A stretch of 64,000 nt of DNA, taken from Methanobacteriota archaeon (GTDB lineage: Archaea > Halobacteriota > Methanomicrobia > Methanomicrobiales > Methanoculleaceae). A program made the position numbers and the translations under genes. The notes below the pieces were generated by a model. That model was not told where the DNA came from and did no database searches. It worked only from the letters and a program-made list of their open reading frames with translations. Positions 38,675 to 48,175 of the stretch are shown piece after piece (the stretch's first letter is position 1; every line of letters starts with the position of its first letter). The stretch lies in NCBI GenBank assembly GCA_023393455.1, contig JAEWLJ010000017.1, positions 1 through 64,000 of the forward strand, read 5' to 3'.

Positions 38675-39609
38675 GGGAATCCCCGCCGAAGGCCGTTCTC
38701 CTTTGCGCAACGGACGGCGTAACGGTACTCCCGCGCCGTTACCGGACGTTGCAGTGCCGCAAGAACCGGGTTTCTCCCTCCTTCGGACGCCTTCCAGGCC
38801 GGGTGGTACTGGGCCATGACGTTCACGTAGGAGTCGCGCGATATCTCCTCTGCGATGAACTTCATCACCACCTCGCTGTTTGCAAGGTTCCCGGGGAGCA
38901 CCAGGTGCCTGATGATCATGCCCCGCACCGCGATGCCGTCCCTGATCTCGAGGTCGCCGACCTGCCGGTGCATCTCCTGTAGTGCGGCCTGCATGCGGCC
39001 GGTGTAGCCGGGGGCGTGGGAGAGTTCCAGCGCCACGTCATCCCGCCCGTACTTCGCGTCCGGCATGTAGATGTCGATGACGCCGTCGAGGAGACGCAGG
39101 GTCTCCACGGAGTCGTAGCCGCCGCTGTTGTAGACCAGCGGGACGTTGAGGCCCCGGGGAACGGCGATGGCCACCGCGCGGAAGATCTGGGGGACGACGT
39201 GCGAGGGGGAGACGAAGTTGATGTTGTGGCACCCGCGTTCCTGCAGGCGGAGCATGACCCCGGCAAGGTCTTCGCACGAGACCGCGTAACCGGCCGCGCA
39301 CTGGCTGATCTCGTAGTTCTGGCAGAAGATACACCGCATGTTGCAGCCCGCAAAGAAGACCGTTCCCGAACCGTTCTTTCCGACGAGCGGGGCCTCTTCG
39401 CCAAAATGCGGGCTGTAACTGGACACCCGGGGCAGCAGGCCGGTCCGGCAGAACCCTTCCTCGTCCTCGATACGGTTCACGCGGCACTCCTGGGGGCAGA
39501 CGACGCAGTCGCGGAGCACCTCGTGCGCTCGCCGTGCCCGCTCCTCCAACTCGCCGCTCCGGGAGAGGCGCACGTATCCGGGTAGTTGTCTTCGTTCTGC
39601 TTCGGCCAT
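38671..39609 (-). CDS. PflX-type radical SAM protein
   Basis: A 312-residue radical SAM protein of the PflX group (pyruvate formate-lyase activase homologs). An N-terminal Cys region (DCVVCPQECRVNR and FCRTG) precedes the cluster motif FFAGCNMRCIFCQNYEIS (Cys-x3-Cys-x2-Cys). Later IDIYMPDAKYG and GMIIRHLVLPGN are typical. Its substrate is unknown. The start at 39609 is chosen because a GGATGAT element stands upstream; ATG at 39615 is also possible. It is cotranscribed with the PP2C phosphatase. Confidence 0.85.
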   Translation of the reverse strand: MAEAERRQLPGYVRLSRSGELEERARRAHEVLRDCVVCPQECRVNRIEDEEGFCRTGLLPRVSSYSPHFGEEAPLVGKNGSGTVFFAGCNMRCIFCQNYEISQCAAGYAVSCEDLAGVMLRLQERGCHNINFVSPSHVVPQIFRAVAIAVPRGLNVPLVYNSGGYDSVETLRLLDGVIDIYMPDAKYGRDDVALELSHAPGYTGRMQAALQEMHRQVGDLEIRDGIAVRGMIIRHLVLPGNLANSEVVMKFIAEEISRDSYVNVMAQYHPAWKASEGGRNPVLAALQRPVTAREYRYAVRCAKENGLRRGFP

Positions 39610-39883
39610 GATCATCCCTGGGTGCAGAGAGGAAGAAAGTTTGCCCTCCCGGTGCCCACCCCACGAGGCTACAGGCAGCCCGTAGCGGCACCAATCGGTC
39701 TGGAGGAGACAACCAGGGTCACTCTCTTCGAGATCCGGTCCTCTCACGGGGTTCTGCGTTCTTCCCCTCGCATGGCCAAAATCTCTTACTGCCAATTTCA
39801 CCGTTCGTTATCCCTCGACCCCACCCCACGGCGTCGAATAATTTTGAAAATGTTTATCCCTCAGGTAACGGATCTATCATCGT

Positions 39884-40795
39884 ATGACCGGCGACCCATA
39901 CCGTCCACGCAAATTTCCTATCAAGACCGTGATCGTCGTTCTTGTCGTCATCGGCATAGCCGCCATCTGGGGCGGCCAGATCGCCTCGTCGGTAGGAACC
40001 GCGGTCACCGGGACACTTGAAGCGTCAGGCCTCAACTCACCTGAGATCTCCAAAGAGACCCTGGAGAAAGGGCCAAAGACCATCAATTATCCGTATGTTC
40101 TCCGCGGCAAACCAGGTTCAATCCGGTTTGATGCCTATCGTGGCGTCAACGACTATCTCTCCACGAAGTATCCGGCCGCGCACCGTGACGATCGCGACTA
40201 CTGGCTCCAGTTCACCGATGAGGCCATCCAGGACCGCTACTTGAAGCAACTGGCCGCGAACATCCGCGCTGCCGAACCTGAGCCCGACAATCAGGTGCGC
40301 GCCGCGATCAGCCTGGTGCAGCAGATCCCCTACGCCGATTACTCATTCGACACCGCGGCCAAGTATCCCTACCACGTCCTCTACCACCAGGACGGGGACT
40401 GCGATGAGAAGTCGCTCCTGCTCGCCTATCTCCTCCGGGAGATGGGGTACGGCGTCGCGCTCTTCGAGTTCGAGCAGGAGAGCCACATGGCCGTGGGCAT
40501 CAAGGCTCCTGAGCGGTACTGCTACCGGGACACGGGGTACGCGTTCATCGAGACCACTGTCCCGTCCATCCCGACCGATGGCAATGGGGAGTACGGGGAT
40601 GACGGAATAAAGATGACGTCGAACCCGAAGGTCTTCGTCGTAGCGGAAGGAGACTCCTTCGAGGGCATCTGGCGCGAGCATGCCGATGCCGCCGAGTGGA
40701 ACAAGATTCAGGGCATGGGGCCCAAACTGGACTCATACAACTACGGGCGCTACCGGAACCTAGCGCAGACATACGGGATAGACTACGGTGGCTAA
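39884..40795 (+). CDS. Membrane-anchored transglutaminase-like protein
   Basis: A 303-residue protein with an N-terminal membrane helix (TVIVVLVVIGIAAIWGG, residues 15-31). The outer domain has a transglutaminase-like cysteine protease pattern: GDCDEKSLLLAYLLREMGY (Cys near 171) and then EQESHMAVGI (His near 199), with an acidic residue in AFIETT. Such proteins are probably peptidases or crosslinkers at the cell surface. It overlaps the next gene by 8 bases. Confidence 0.8.
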   Translation: MTGDPYRPRKFPIKTVIVVLVVIGIAAIWGGQIASSVGTAVTGTLEASGLNSPEISKETLEKGPKTINYPYVLRGKPGSIRFDAYRGVNDYLSTKYPAAHRDDRDYWLQFTDEAIQDRYLKQLAANIRAAEPEPDNQVRAAISLVQQIPYADYSFDTAAKYPYHVLYHQDGDCDEKSLLLAYLLREMGYGVALFEFEQESHMAVGIKAPERYCYRDTGYAFIETTVPSIPTDGNGEYGDDGIKMTSNPKVFVVAEGDSFEGIWREHADAAEWNKIQGMGPKLDSYNYGRYRNLAQTYGIDYGG

Positions 40796-41372
40796 AACCC
40801 GATCGTCCGGTGCGGCACGGAGGGGAGGGCATCCTTCCGGCCAACCGGTAACCACGGTGAGACGGACGGTCAGGGGCGAGACCGCTCTTTCGGATACGCA
40901 TGGCGTATTCCTGATGGTCGCAATCACCGTCATCCTCGCCGTAATTGTTCTGCTGATGCTACTCTCGATGCTCCCCACCGGCTCCTGGGTCGAACCGGAG
41001 CCGGCGATCATCATCACCGAGATCTCCCACGTCAACACAGGTGCCGGGGCGATGACGTATGCGAGCAGGATCACCCTCAAGAACAACAGCAGCACGACAT
41101 TTGAGAACGATAACCTGAAGGCAGTCATCTACGTGAACGGCTACAAGTACTGCATCATCCAGACCTTAAACGGCCATCTCCTCATCCCGTCGCACCACTA
41201 CGGGGTGAAGACCCTCGGCGGCGAGGGGTGCCGCGACCGCTTCTGGAACCCGGGTGAGGAGATGACGGCGGATCTTACCGACGGGACGTTCTACCCGGGC
41301 GCAGAGGTCACTCTGAAGATATTGGATAAAGAGGGCGAGAGGGTTATCTCGCAGCATACGGTGCGGGCATGA
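40788..41372 (+). CDS. Type IV pilin-like / membrane-anchored protein
   Basis: A 194-residue protein. After a basic N-terminus (VRRTVRGETALSDTHG) there is a single hydrophobic helix (VFLMVAITVILAVIVLLMLL), an arrangement like archaeal type IV pilin or archaellin-like precursors. The rest is beta-rich with a Cys pair (CIIQ and GCRDRF). The start GTG at 40788 overlaps the transglutaminase-like gene; a downstream GTG may be the true start. It probably works with the upstream surface protein. Confidence 0.65.
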   Translation: MAKTRSSGAARRGGHPSGQPVTTVRRTVRGETALSDTHGVFLMVAITVILAVIVLLMLLSMLPTGSWVEPEPAIIITEISHVNTGAGAMTYASRITLKNNSSTTFENDNLKAVIYVNGYKYCIIQTLNGHLLIPSHHYGVKTLGGEGCRDRFWNPGEEMTADLTDGTFYPGAEVTLKILDKEGERVISQHTVRA

Positions 41373-41428
41373 GAGAGACTCTCGCCAGTGAACACGTTTT
41401 TGTACGGGAACGCATCTAAACGACTGCT

Positions 41429-41890
41429 ATGTTCAGATCGATCCTCGTGGCGATCGACGGATCGGAGATCGGCCGTCGGGCGCTCGATGAGGCCCTTGCC
41501 GTCGCCCGTGCCATGGGGGCCCCGGTGCATGCCGTGCACGTCGTTCAGACCGCCACGTATCCCGCGCTGACCCCGAACGAACTCGAACCTCCCGCCATCG
41601 CCCAGCAGGCGCTTCTGGATGCACTCGACCGCGAGGCCGACGAGATCCTTGCCGACGCGAGGGAGAAGGCAGCCGCCGCCGGCGTCCCGCTCACCGTCCA
41701 CAAACGCCAGGGGCACCCAGGAGCGGAGATCACCGCGCTGGCGCAGGAACTCGGCGCCGACCTGACCGTGGTCGGGTCGCACGGCAAGGGCCGGCTCGAC
41801 CGCTTCTTCCTCGGGAGCACCAGTTCCTACGTCGTCGACCACGCGACGTCAACGGTCATGGTCGCCAGGGGTGAACCCGACGTCTCCTGA
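41429..41890 (+). CDS. Universal stress protein (UspA family)
   Basis: A 153-residue UspA protein of the ATP-binding type: VAIDGSEIGRRALDEAL at the start and VVGSHGKGRLDRFFLGSTS, the Gly-x2-Gly-x9-Gly-Ser nucleotide motif, near residue 115. Its 3' end overlaps the convergent DUF99 gene by 42 bases. Confidence 0.93.
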   Translation: MFRSILVAIDGSEIGRRALDEALAVARAMGAPVHAVHVVQTATYPALTPNELEPPAIAQQALLDALDREADEILADAREKAAAAGVPLTVHKRQGHPGAEITALAQELGADLTVVGSHGKGRLDRFFLGSTSSYVVDHATSTVMVARGEPDVS

Positions 41891-42442
41891 CGACCGGACG
41901 ACGCCGCGGGCGATGAGCCGCGCCACCCGGATGGGCTCGGGTACCCTTCCATCATGCGTGAAGTCGTTGCAGAGCCTTGCGGCGTCCTCAAAGGAGATAC
42001 CGCATGAGCGCAGAAAGAGCGTATGCCCTGAGTGGAGCCGGACGGGAAGCCGGTCGCCGAGCCTCCGGTATGCCGCAAGCCTCTCATCGTCGCCCGGGAA
42101 GTGGCGCCGGATATCCTCCTCGAGCCCTTCCGACTCCTCGTAGGTGACGACGACGACGGGAAGACCGGTCGCCTGATGCACCGCCGCCGGGTCGATGATG
42201 TTGTACCAGGCGATGACACTCCCGCCGATCATCAGGAGGTTGATGTCCCGGCGGGCGAGACGGGTGAAGATCCGAACGACCGCATCGGTGGCGTCCGATC
42301 CGCCGACGGTCACCCGGGCGAAGGCCGCTCCGTCGATCCGGAGGTCCTTTCGCATGACGACGCCGGCAAGGGTGGACTGCTCCCGCCCCGAGTAACTCTC
42401 GGCGACACCGAGAGCCCGGAGCCCCGATTTGGCTACGTGCAT
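41849..42442 (-). CDS. DUF99 family protein (UPF0215)
   Basis: A 197-residue protein starting SGLRALGVAESYSG, with GVVMRKDLRIDGAAFARVTV, GGSDATDAVVRI, LMIGGSVIAWYNIIDP, TGLPVVVVTYEE and PEPIRVARLIARGV. These fit the DUF99 family, which is related to endonuclease V. Whether it is a nuclease is unknown. It overlaps uspA tail-to-tail and is divergent from the glycosyltransferase with 39 bases between starts. Confidence 0.85.
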   Translation of the reverse strand: MHVAKSGLRALGVAESYSGREQSTLAGVVMRKDLRIDGAAFARVTVGGSDATDAVVRIFTRLARRDINLLMIGGSVIAWYNIIDPAAVHQATGLPVVVVTYEESEGLEEDIRRHFPGDDERLAAYRRLGDRLPVRLHSGHTLFLRSCGISFEDAARLCNDFTHDGRVPEPIRVARLIARGVVRSSGDVGFTPGDHDR

Positions 42443-42481
42443 GCGAAGTCCTTATGTTGCTCAATCGGATATAGTACATCA

Positions 42482-43408
42482 ATGAGCGTCGAGCACGATG
42501 AGGTCTGCATCTTCATCCCTACGTTAAACGAGGCCCCGACGATCGCTGAACTGGTCGAGGGATTCAAACAACGCGGTTTCTCCCACATCCTCGTCATGGA
42601 CGGGAACAGCACCGATAACACACCGGATATCGCACGGGCCGCGGGAGCGGTTGTCCGGACACAGACGGGGAAGGGAAAGGGCAACGCCATCATCGAGGCC
42701 GTGGATATCATCGACACGCCCTACGTCCTCATGCTCGACGGCGACGGCACCTACTCGCCGGACGATGCGGAGAGGATGCTCGAACCCCTCGGCCGGGGGT
42801 TCGATCACGTCATCGGCGACCGGCTCGTGAACCCCGAGGCTGGAGCGTTCACGCGGTTAAACCTCCTCGGCAACCAGCTCCTCAACACGATGTTTCGGAT
42901 AGCGCACGGGAAAGACCTCAGCGACATCCTCTCCGGCTACCGCGCCTTTACTATCCAGTCGATCCGGCAGATGACGCTCAAAGAGGCGGGGTTTGAGATC
43001 GAGACGGAGATGGCGGTCGAGTCTGTGAGGAACGGGCAGCGGGTCACGGTCGTCCCTGTCCGGTATCTGGCGAGGCCCGGCACCGTCACAAAACTGAACC
43101 CGTTCCAGGACGGCCTGCGGATCTTCTCGACGATCTACCGGCTCGCGAAGATGAACAACCCGATCTTCTACTTCGGGATCATTGGCCTCTTCATATCGCT
43201 CATCGGGGGTGTCATCGGCGTCTATGTCGTTCTCGAGTGGCTCAAGAACATCGAGCACCTCCCGCTCACCATCCTCACGGTTCTCCTGATCACGATGGGC
43301 TTTCAGATCTTCATGTTCGGCGTGATCAGCGACATGCTGCTCGGGTTCCACCGCGAGACGACCCGCCAGATCGAGCAGTTACAGAACCCCCCGAAGCCTC
43401 CCCGATAA
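42482..43408 (+). CDS. Family 2 glycosyltransferase with C-terminal membrane helices
   Basis: A 308-residue GT2 enzyme. The start CIFIPTLNEAPTIAELVEG, the acceptor-metal pattern VLMLDGDGTYSPDDAERM, and FDHVIGDRL and DILSGYRAF fit the dolichol-phosphate-sugar synthase branch. Two C-terminal helices (FYFGIIGLFISLIGGVIGVY and LTILTVLLITMGFQIFMFGV) anchor it. It probably transfers a sugar to a lipid phosphate for surface glycosylation. Its 3' end overlaps the aldolase gene by 30 bases. Confidence 0.9.
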   Translation: MSVEHDEVCIFIPTLNEAPTIAELVEGFKQRGFSHILVMDGNSTDNTPDIARAAGAVVRTQTGKGKGNAIIEAVDIIDTPYVLMLDGDGTYSPDDAERMLEPLGRGFDHVIGDRLVNPEAGAFTRLNLLGNQLLNTMFRIAHGKDLSDILSGYRAFTIQSIRQMTLKEAGFEIETEMAVESVRNGQRVTVVPVRYLARPGTVTKLNPFQDGLRIFSTIYRLAKMNNPIFYFGIIGLFISLIGGVIGVYVVLEWLKNIEHLPLTILTVLLITMGFQIFMFGVISDMLLGFHRETTRQIEQLQNPPKPPR

Positions 43409-43921
43409 GAAGAGGATCCGGCAGGCGTATTCGGCGATCGAGGTGTAGATGTACGCCTCGTCGAGCGTTTTTCCAGCTCCAAACGTCCCGTGCCCCCGGA
43501 CGATGACGATATTGCCGTCCCGGAGCGCCCCCGCGACATTCTCTGCGATCTCCTCGGTTCCCGGACTCCCGGTGACGACCGGGATCTCGGGGCAGAGCAT
43601 CCCTCCCTCGCTGTCGACCGGCCGGACGAGGTCGGTATCGAGCGAGGCGGCGACAGCGTGAACCGGGTGGGCGTGGACGATCGCGGAGTGCGGCGTCTCC
43701 CGGTAGACCGCACGGTGGACCCGGTACTCGCTCGAGGCCTCGCGCGGGGCGTCGCCCACATCCGGCACGAAGACCGGAGTCTCCCCCGCGTCGAGATAGG
43801 CACCGGTCCGGGTGATCGAGAACCCGCCCTCGCCCCGCACGCTCATGTTCCCGAAATTCGCTCCGACGAGCCCTTCCATGAAGAGCCTCTTTCCGATCCG
43901 TTCAAACTCCTGATCGAGCAT
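43379..43921 (-). CDS. Class II aldolase/adducin family protein
   Basis: A 180-residue class II aldolase. FMEGLVGANFGNMSVRG, the zinc ligand region IVHAHPVHAVAASLD, the catalytic Glu in EGGMLCPEIPVV and the second His in VIVRGHGTFGAG are present. It resembles L-fuculose-phosphate aldolase; archaeal members act on small sugar phosphates. The start ATG at 43921 follows a CCGGAG ribosome binding region; the longer frame has no support. Confidence 0.88.
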   Translation of the reverse strand: MLDQEFERIGKRLFMEGLVGANFGNMSVRGEGGFSITRTGAYLDAGETPVFVPDVGDAPREASSEYRVHRAVYRETPHSAIVHAHPVHAVAASLDTDLVRPVDSEGGMLCPEIPVVTGSPGTEEIAENVAGALRDGNIVIVRGHGTFGAGKTLDEAYIYTSIAEYACRILFLSGRLRGVL

Positions 43922-44430
43922 CTCCGGCACCCTGACTTCGTACAGGATGGTTTGGCGTGCAACGGGATATGTGCATGCCGCCCGGGGCACGGTGAGGGAG
44001 GCGGATGTGCTGCGAAGATGGTAGTATGGGCAGGGGAGCCGGGTTTGAGGCAAGAGGAGTTGCAGACGCCCCAGGAGACAAAAACCGTTATGCCTGTACG
44101 TATCTTGAGCCCTTCAGAGTACGGGAGTTCACCTGCTGCGCCTCAGGGAACGGCTCTCCAGTGGATATCGCGATTGGGGGCGGGGGCAGTGCGTGGCGAT
44201 AGGCGATCTCCCCATGGGACATCGCAGGAGAAGACCAGAGGTCTTGGACTGGCGACTGACCGAAGGTGCGACGTTCCTCCGGAACGGAACTTGAGCACCG
44301 GTGGTGCGCAGTCCCCACAATCCACTGTAATGGCTCAGTTAAATCATCCGTCCGGCACGGCCGCACCCAAGACAGCAACCAAACCCCTGCGGATCTCGGA
44401 CTCACTGTCCTCGCCAAAAGAAAGAAAAAA
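43922..44430. other. Noncoding region with dispersed repeat
   Basis: About 510 bases between the aldolase and F420H2:NADP oxidoreductase genes with no convincing gene. It holds the second copy of the 26-base repeat (44176-44201, minus orientation) and GC-rich sequence around it. Frames in this stretch look like noise. Confidence 0.5.
44176..44201 (-). repeat. 26-base dispersed repeat, copy 2
   Basis: Reverse complement of these bases is identical to 31152-31177. The match ends where the hairpin of copy 1 would begin its right arm, so only one arm is present here. Confidence 0.8.
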
Positions 44431-45081
44431 TTATACAAACTTCACGCCAGCGTCCCGCATCTTACCGAAACGGGCGATGTTGAGGAGGAGAGGCGTCACG
44501 CTCTCGACGACGGATGCGGCCGCGAGCGGGCCCGCATCATAGGCACGGAGGTTCGAGACGTTGTTGACGATCTCCATCACCTGCTGCTTCGCAGCGTCGT
44601 CATCGCAGCAGACAGCGACCGAATAATCGAGTTCTTCGTCGAGCACCTTCCATTTGTTCGCGGCGATGTTGTTGAATGCGGCGCAGACGGTCGCGCTTTC
44701 AGGAAGCATTCCCTTGACCATCATCGCCGCCGAACCCTCAGGCGGAGGGGCGTAGTAGAAGTAGTTCGTGCGCTCAAGCGGGTTGATAGGACTGATGACG
44801 ATCTTCCCCTCGAACCCGGTCAGGGTGTTCAGGGTGGGAGCCGTGTGTTTGAAGGGTATCGCGAGGACGATGATATCCGCTTCATTGACCACACGCTGGT
44901 TGGTCACGCCGGAAAGGCTGCATTCCATCCCCTTACCCTGCAGAGTCTCCCGGCAGATATCGCAGGTCGCAACCGCCTTTATCTCATCACGCGACCCCAC
45001 GATCACGTCGTACTTCGGCGAGAGTCGGAGCGCCATGCCTTCCCCGATATCGCCGGTTCCCCCGACAATTCCGATCTTCAC
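44431..45081 (-). CDS. npdG: F420H2:NADP+ oxidoreductase
   Basis: A 216-residue Rossmann enzyme that moves hydride between reduced F420 and NADP+, giving NADPH for biosynthesis. The dinucleotide motif GIVGGTGDIGEGMALRLS is at residue 4. VGSRDEIK then fixes the phosphate of NADP. VISPINPLERTN and AAFNNIAANKW are typical of the family. The start overlaps the thioredoxin gene stop by ATGA. Confidence 0.92.
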   Translation of the reverse strand: MKIGIVGGTGDIGEGMALRLSPKYDVIVGSRDEIKAVATCDICRETLQGKGMECSLSGVTNQRVVNEADIIVLAIPFKHTAPTLNTLTGFEGKIVISPINPLERTNYFYYAPPPEGSAAMMVKGMLPESATVCAAFNNIAANKWKVLDEELDYSVAVCCDDDAAKQQVMEIVNNVSNLRAYDAGPLAAASVVESVTPLLLNIARFGKMRDAGVKFV

Positions 45082-45365
45082 TTCTCCACCAGGGGTGTTA
45101 AGATGCCTTCGAGCGTGCCGAGGTCCTGGACGCCCACCAGCTTCCGGACGAGTTGCCCGTCCTTCTCGATGATAAGAGTCGGTACGAACTGGATGTCGTA
45201 TTTGGCGGCATACTGCCGCGTCTGTTCGGAATCAACGCCGACGTCGATCTTTCTGATCTCGACCCGGTCGCCCATCTTTGCTTTGAGCTCGTCGATGATC
45301 GGTGTCTGCTGGTGGCACGGACCGCACCACTCGGCGAAAAAGTCCATTAAAACCGGTTTTCCCAT
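45078..45365 (-). CDS. Thioredoxin
   Basis: A 95-residue thioredoxin with the redox site EWCGPCHQQ near residue 13, VPTLIIEKDG and the conserved cis-Pro region. It is probably used for protein disulfide reduction and is coupled with npdG, which could supply its NADPH through a reductase that is not in this window. Confidence 0.93.
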   Translation of the reverse strand: MGKPVLMDFFAEWCGPCHQQTPIIDELKAKMGDRVEIRKIDVGVDSEQTRQYAAKYDIQFVPTLIIEKDGQLVRKLVGVQDLGTLEGILTPLVEK

Positions 45366-45426
45366 AAGGCTGTACCCCGTTCAACATTGTGTTTGAACGG
45401 GGCAATAAAGGTTATTGGTAGGGGTG

Positions 45427-46884
45427 TTATTTCGAGAGAATCGCCATGATAATCTTCCCATACGCGGGCCGCGTCACCAGGATACCGATCAGGACGCCGA
45501 GTATGGTGATGATGGCAAAGCCCCGGAGCGTCGAGAGGTCCATCAGCGCCAGCGGGAGCATGGCGATGACAACCGTCGCCGCAGAGATGGCGATGATCCC
45601 GAGCGCCCGCCCGTACCGCTTCAGGTAGAGGTTCTGCGACGGGACACGCCCTTCATGGAGAACCTCGTCCGTTATGATGATGAGCTGGTCGATGCCGGTA
45701 CCCACCACCGCTATCAGGCCGGCGATGGTGGCGAGATCGAGTTGTATGAGGAACCGGGAGATCCCGAGCAGGATGACGATCTCCGCAAAGTTGGTCGCGA
45801 CCATCGGGAGAACGATCGAAGGCTCGCGGTAGCGGTAGTAGACCATGACCCCCACGGCAAGCAGCGCGATGATCCCGGCAAGAAGGACGGTTATCTTGAA
45901 CTGCTCGCCGAGCGCCGCCGGGACGGAGCCGGAGCCGACGATATCCACCTGAACCGGCAGGGCGCCGGCCCGCAGGTGAATCTGGAGCGTCATCGCGTCT
46001 TCACGCCCGGCGTCGCCGGTTCCGGTGCTCGCCGAGAGCGAACTGACCGGGGCCGACCGGAGTTGTCCTGCAAGGCCTCTGTCGAGGGGTGCGCTGTAGA
46101 CGGTCTCGTTGTCGAGGATCATCACGAGATGGTGGGCGTCCGGGTTGTCGACCGCTCCGGATTCGATGGCGGCCTCACGGAAGGCCTCTGCGCCCGTCTC
46201 AGTGAACGAGAACCCGACGCCCCACCGGCCATCGTAGTCCCTCTGCGGCACGCCGACGCTGGTGATCTGGTCGCCGTAGAGGACGTGCTCAGTCTCGTTG
46301 CCCGTCGTCTGGACCCGTATCTCGAAGAGGCCCTGGGTGCCGACGATCTCCTGTGCCGTCGCCATATCCACGCCGGCGAGTTCTATCCGCACGTACTGCG
46401 GGTACTCACTCCCTGTCGGGGTGAGCAGGTTGATCCTCGCGTCCTGCATACCGAGGGCGTTCACCTTCTCGTTCAGGATCCGTTTCACCTCGTCTGCGGT
46501 GAAGGGTGATACGCCCTCCTGGTAGGTGACGATCGAGGCGCCCGATGCCGCGAAGATCGGTTCGAGATCGGCACGCGAGAGACTCTTTCGGATCTCGAGG
46601 TGATTCTCGTCGATCTGGATGACCTCTGTCTCGAGGCCTGTGCGCAGGTTCTCGACGAGGTCGCCGAGCGATCCGTCGGTCGAGTAGCCCACGACCACGG
46701 ACTGGAACTCCATCTGCAGCCACGAGCCGCCTTCAAGATCGAGACCAAACTGGAGGTTCCCCTCGAGCCCCCGCTCGGGGTTCGGTGGAGCCAGGTAGAT
46801 GCCGATGAGGGAGCCGAACACGAGCAGGAGTAGCAGGGCCACACGCCAGTCTTTGACGAGATTCGTGAAGGTTTCTCTATTCAT
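45427..46884 (-). CDS. secD: Protein-export membrane protein SecD
   Basis: A 485-residue SecD. One N-terminal helix, a large external domain with GLDLEGGSWLQMEFQ, and five C-terminal helices (including NFAEIVILLGISRFLIQL) are seen. It helps complete export through SecYE using the proton or sodium gradient. The start ATG overlaps the secF stop (ATGA at 46881-46884), so the pair is translationally coupled. Confidence 0.95.
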   Translation of the reverse strand: MNRETFTNLVKDWRVALLLLLVFGSLIGIYLAPPNPERGLEGNLQFGLDLEGGSWLQMEFQSVVVGYSTDGSLGDLVENLRTGLETEVIQIDENHLEIRKSLSRADLEPIFAASGASIVTYQEGVSPFTADEVKRILNEKVNALGMQDARINLLTPTGSEYPQYVRIELAGVDMATAQEIVGTQGLFEIRVQTTGNETEHVLYGDQITSVGVPQRDYDGRWGVGFSFTETGAEAFREAAIESGAVDNPDAHHLVMILDNETVYSAPLDRGLAGQLRSAPVSSLSASTGTGDAGREDAMTLQIHLRAGALPVQVDIVGSGSVPAALGEQFKITVLLAGIIALLAVGVMVYYRYREPSIVLPMVATNFAEIVILLGISRFLIQLDLATIAGLIAVVGTGIDQLIIITDEVLHEGRVPSQNLYLKRYGRALGIIAISAATVVIAMLPLALMDLSTLRGFAIITILGVLIGILVTRPAYGKIIMAILSK

Positions 46885-47735
46885 TTCTTACCGCTCCTGA
46901 AGATGTGTGCTTTGAGAATCCCGGCGTTCAGCATCCAGGTGTTCATCATGTCGACGAGGAGTCCAATGATGAGGACGCTTGCGATCGCGCTGATGATCTG
47001 GATCTGCCCCATCGTAGCGACAAACCACATGGCGACGATAGCTCCGAGCGTCGTCGTCGTCATGATGATCCCGGTCCTGAATGCGCCGGAGAGTTTCTCT
47101 TCGAGCTTGCCCTTGCGCTTCAGGAGTCGCGTGGTCAGAAGGACGTTACTGTCCGCAGCGTAGCCGATCAGCATCAGCAAGGCCGCCGTCGTCCCGAGGG
47201 AGAGCGGAATGCCGATGACCTGCATGGCCCCGGCGGTGATGGTGATATCAGAGGCAGCCGCGAGGACGATGGCGCCCGACGCAACGGGGTTTCGGTACGC
47301 GATGAAGATCACGATGGCCACCCCGATGAACGAGAAGATCAAGGCGAGGAAGGCCTGACCCTGGAGGGTCTTTCCGAACGTCTCGCCGATCTGGTCCACC
47401 TTTGCACCGGGGTAGTTCCCGTTGACGAGCGTGGTGAAACTCCGGTACTGGTCGTCGTCCATGGGACCGAACTGGATGTATTTCCCGTCGCCGACACCCT
47501 CACCCACCGATAGGAGCGGATAGTCGGCGAACGTCGCCTCGATCGTCTCTCTGCTGTCGGATGTGAAGACCGTGACCGCCGTTCCTCCCGCAAAGTCGAT
47601 GCCCGGTGTCAGGGGCAGGCCAGTGGCGAGCGTGGTGTAGCCCAGCATGGCCAGGGCAAGGAGGAGAAGGGCGAGAGGCAGCGCTACCATCTGCCGCGGA
47701 GAGTATTTGTTGATGTCATATCCGGAAAATTCCAT
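46881..47735 (-). CDS. secF: Protein-export membrane protein SecF
   Basis: A 284-residue SecF with six helices, the motif GIDFAGGTAVTVFT in the external domain, and the helix-loop region RNPVASGAIVLAAASDITIT. It functions as a complex with SecD. The order secF-secD is common in archaea. Length fits. Confidence 0.95.
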   Translation of the reverse strand: MEFSGYDINKYSPRQMVALPLALLLLALAMLGYTTLATGLPLTPGIDFAGGTAVTVFTSDSRETIEATFADYPLLSVGEGVGDGKYIQFGPMDDDQYRSFTTLVNGNYPGAKVDQIGETFGKTLQGQAFLALIFSFIGVAIVIFIAYRNPVASGAIVLAAASDITITAGAMQVIGIPLSLGTTAALLMLIGYAADSNVLLTTRLLKRKGKLEEKLSGAFRTGIIMTTTTLGAIVAMWFVATMGQIQIISAIASVLIIGLLVDMMNTWMLNAGILKAHIFRSGKK

Positions 47736-48175
47736 GCTGCAATAATGTTCGGGTGTGATAGGTTAAAGGGTTGCTCATGGATATGCGGTGGAACCTGCTA
47801 TTCGCCCGGATATTCCTGAAATAGCCGGTAAGAGCGGAGTCCCGGCCGGACACTGCAGGAGGACACTTTCTCCGGGGCGTTCCCTCATGCAGTATCGCTC
47901 CAGCGTATGCGCGCCCGGCGGCGTTCACACTCCGGGGCAAGGAGGGTGCAGCATATGCGCGCCGCGAAGAGTGATGTAGATAAGGGCCGCCACCAAATCA
48001 CGAGTATTTTTCGTTAAAACCGGATCTAACCAATATTACCATGAATTATAGAAAAAAACGTCGTGGTACTCGATATGGAGCAATTTCGTCAGACAATTGT
48101 CGTCCTCCTGGCAGAATACCCGATTAAACGAGTGAAAAGAAAAGATATATATAAAATCCCGAATTACTACCACAT
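47736..48175. other. Intergenic region; TATA box of DUF2551 gene
   Basis: No gene seen. The right end has a strong box A GATATATATAAAAT at 48144-48157, about 25 bases before the ATG at 48176, as for a leaderless transcript. The left part carries the secF promoter on the minus strand. Confidence 0.6.
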
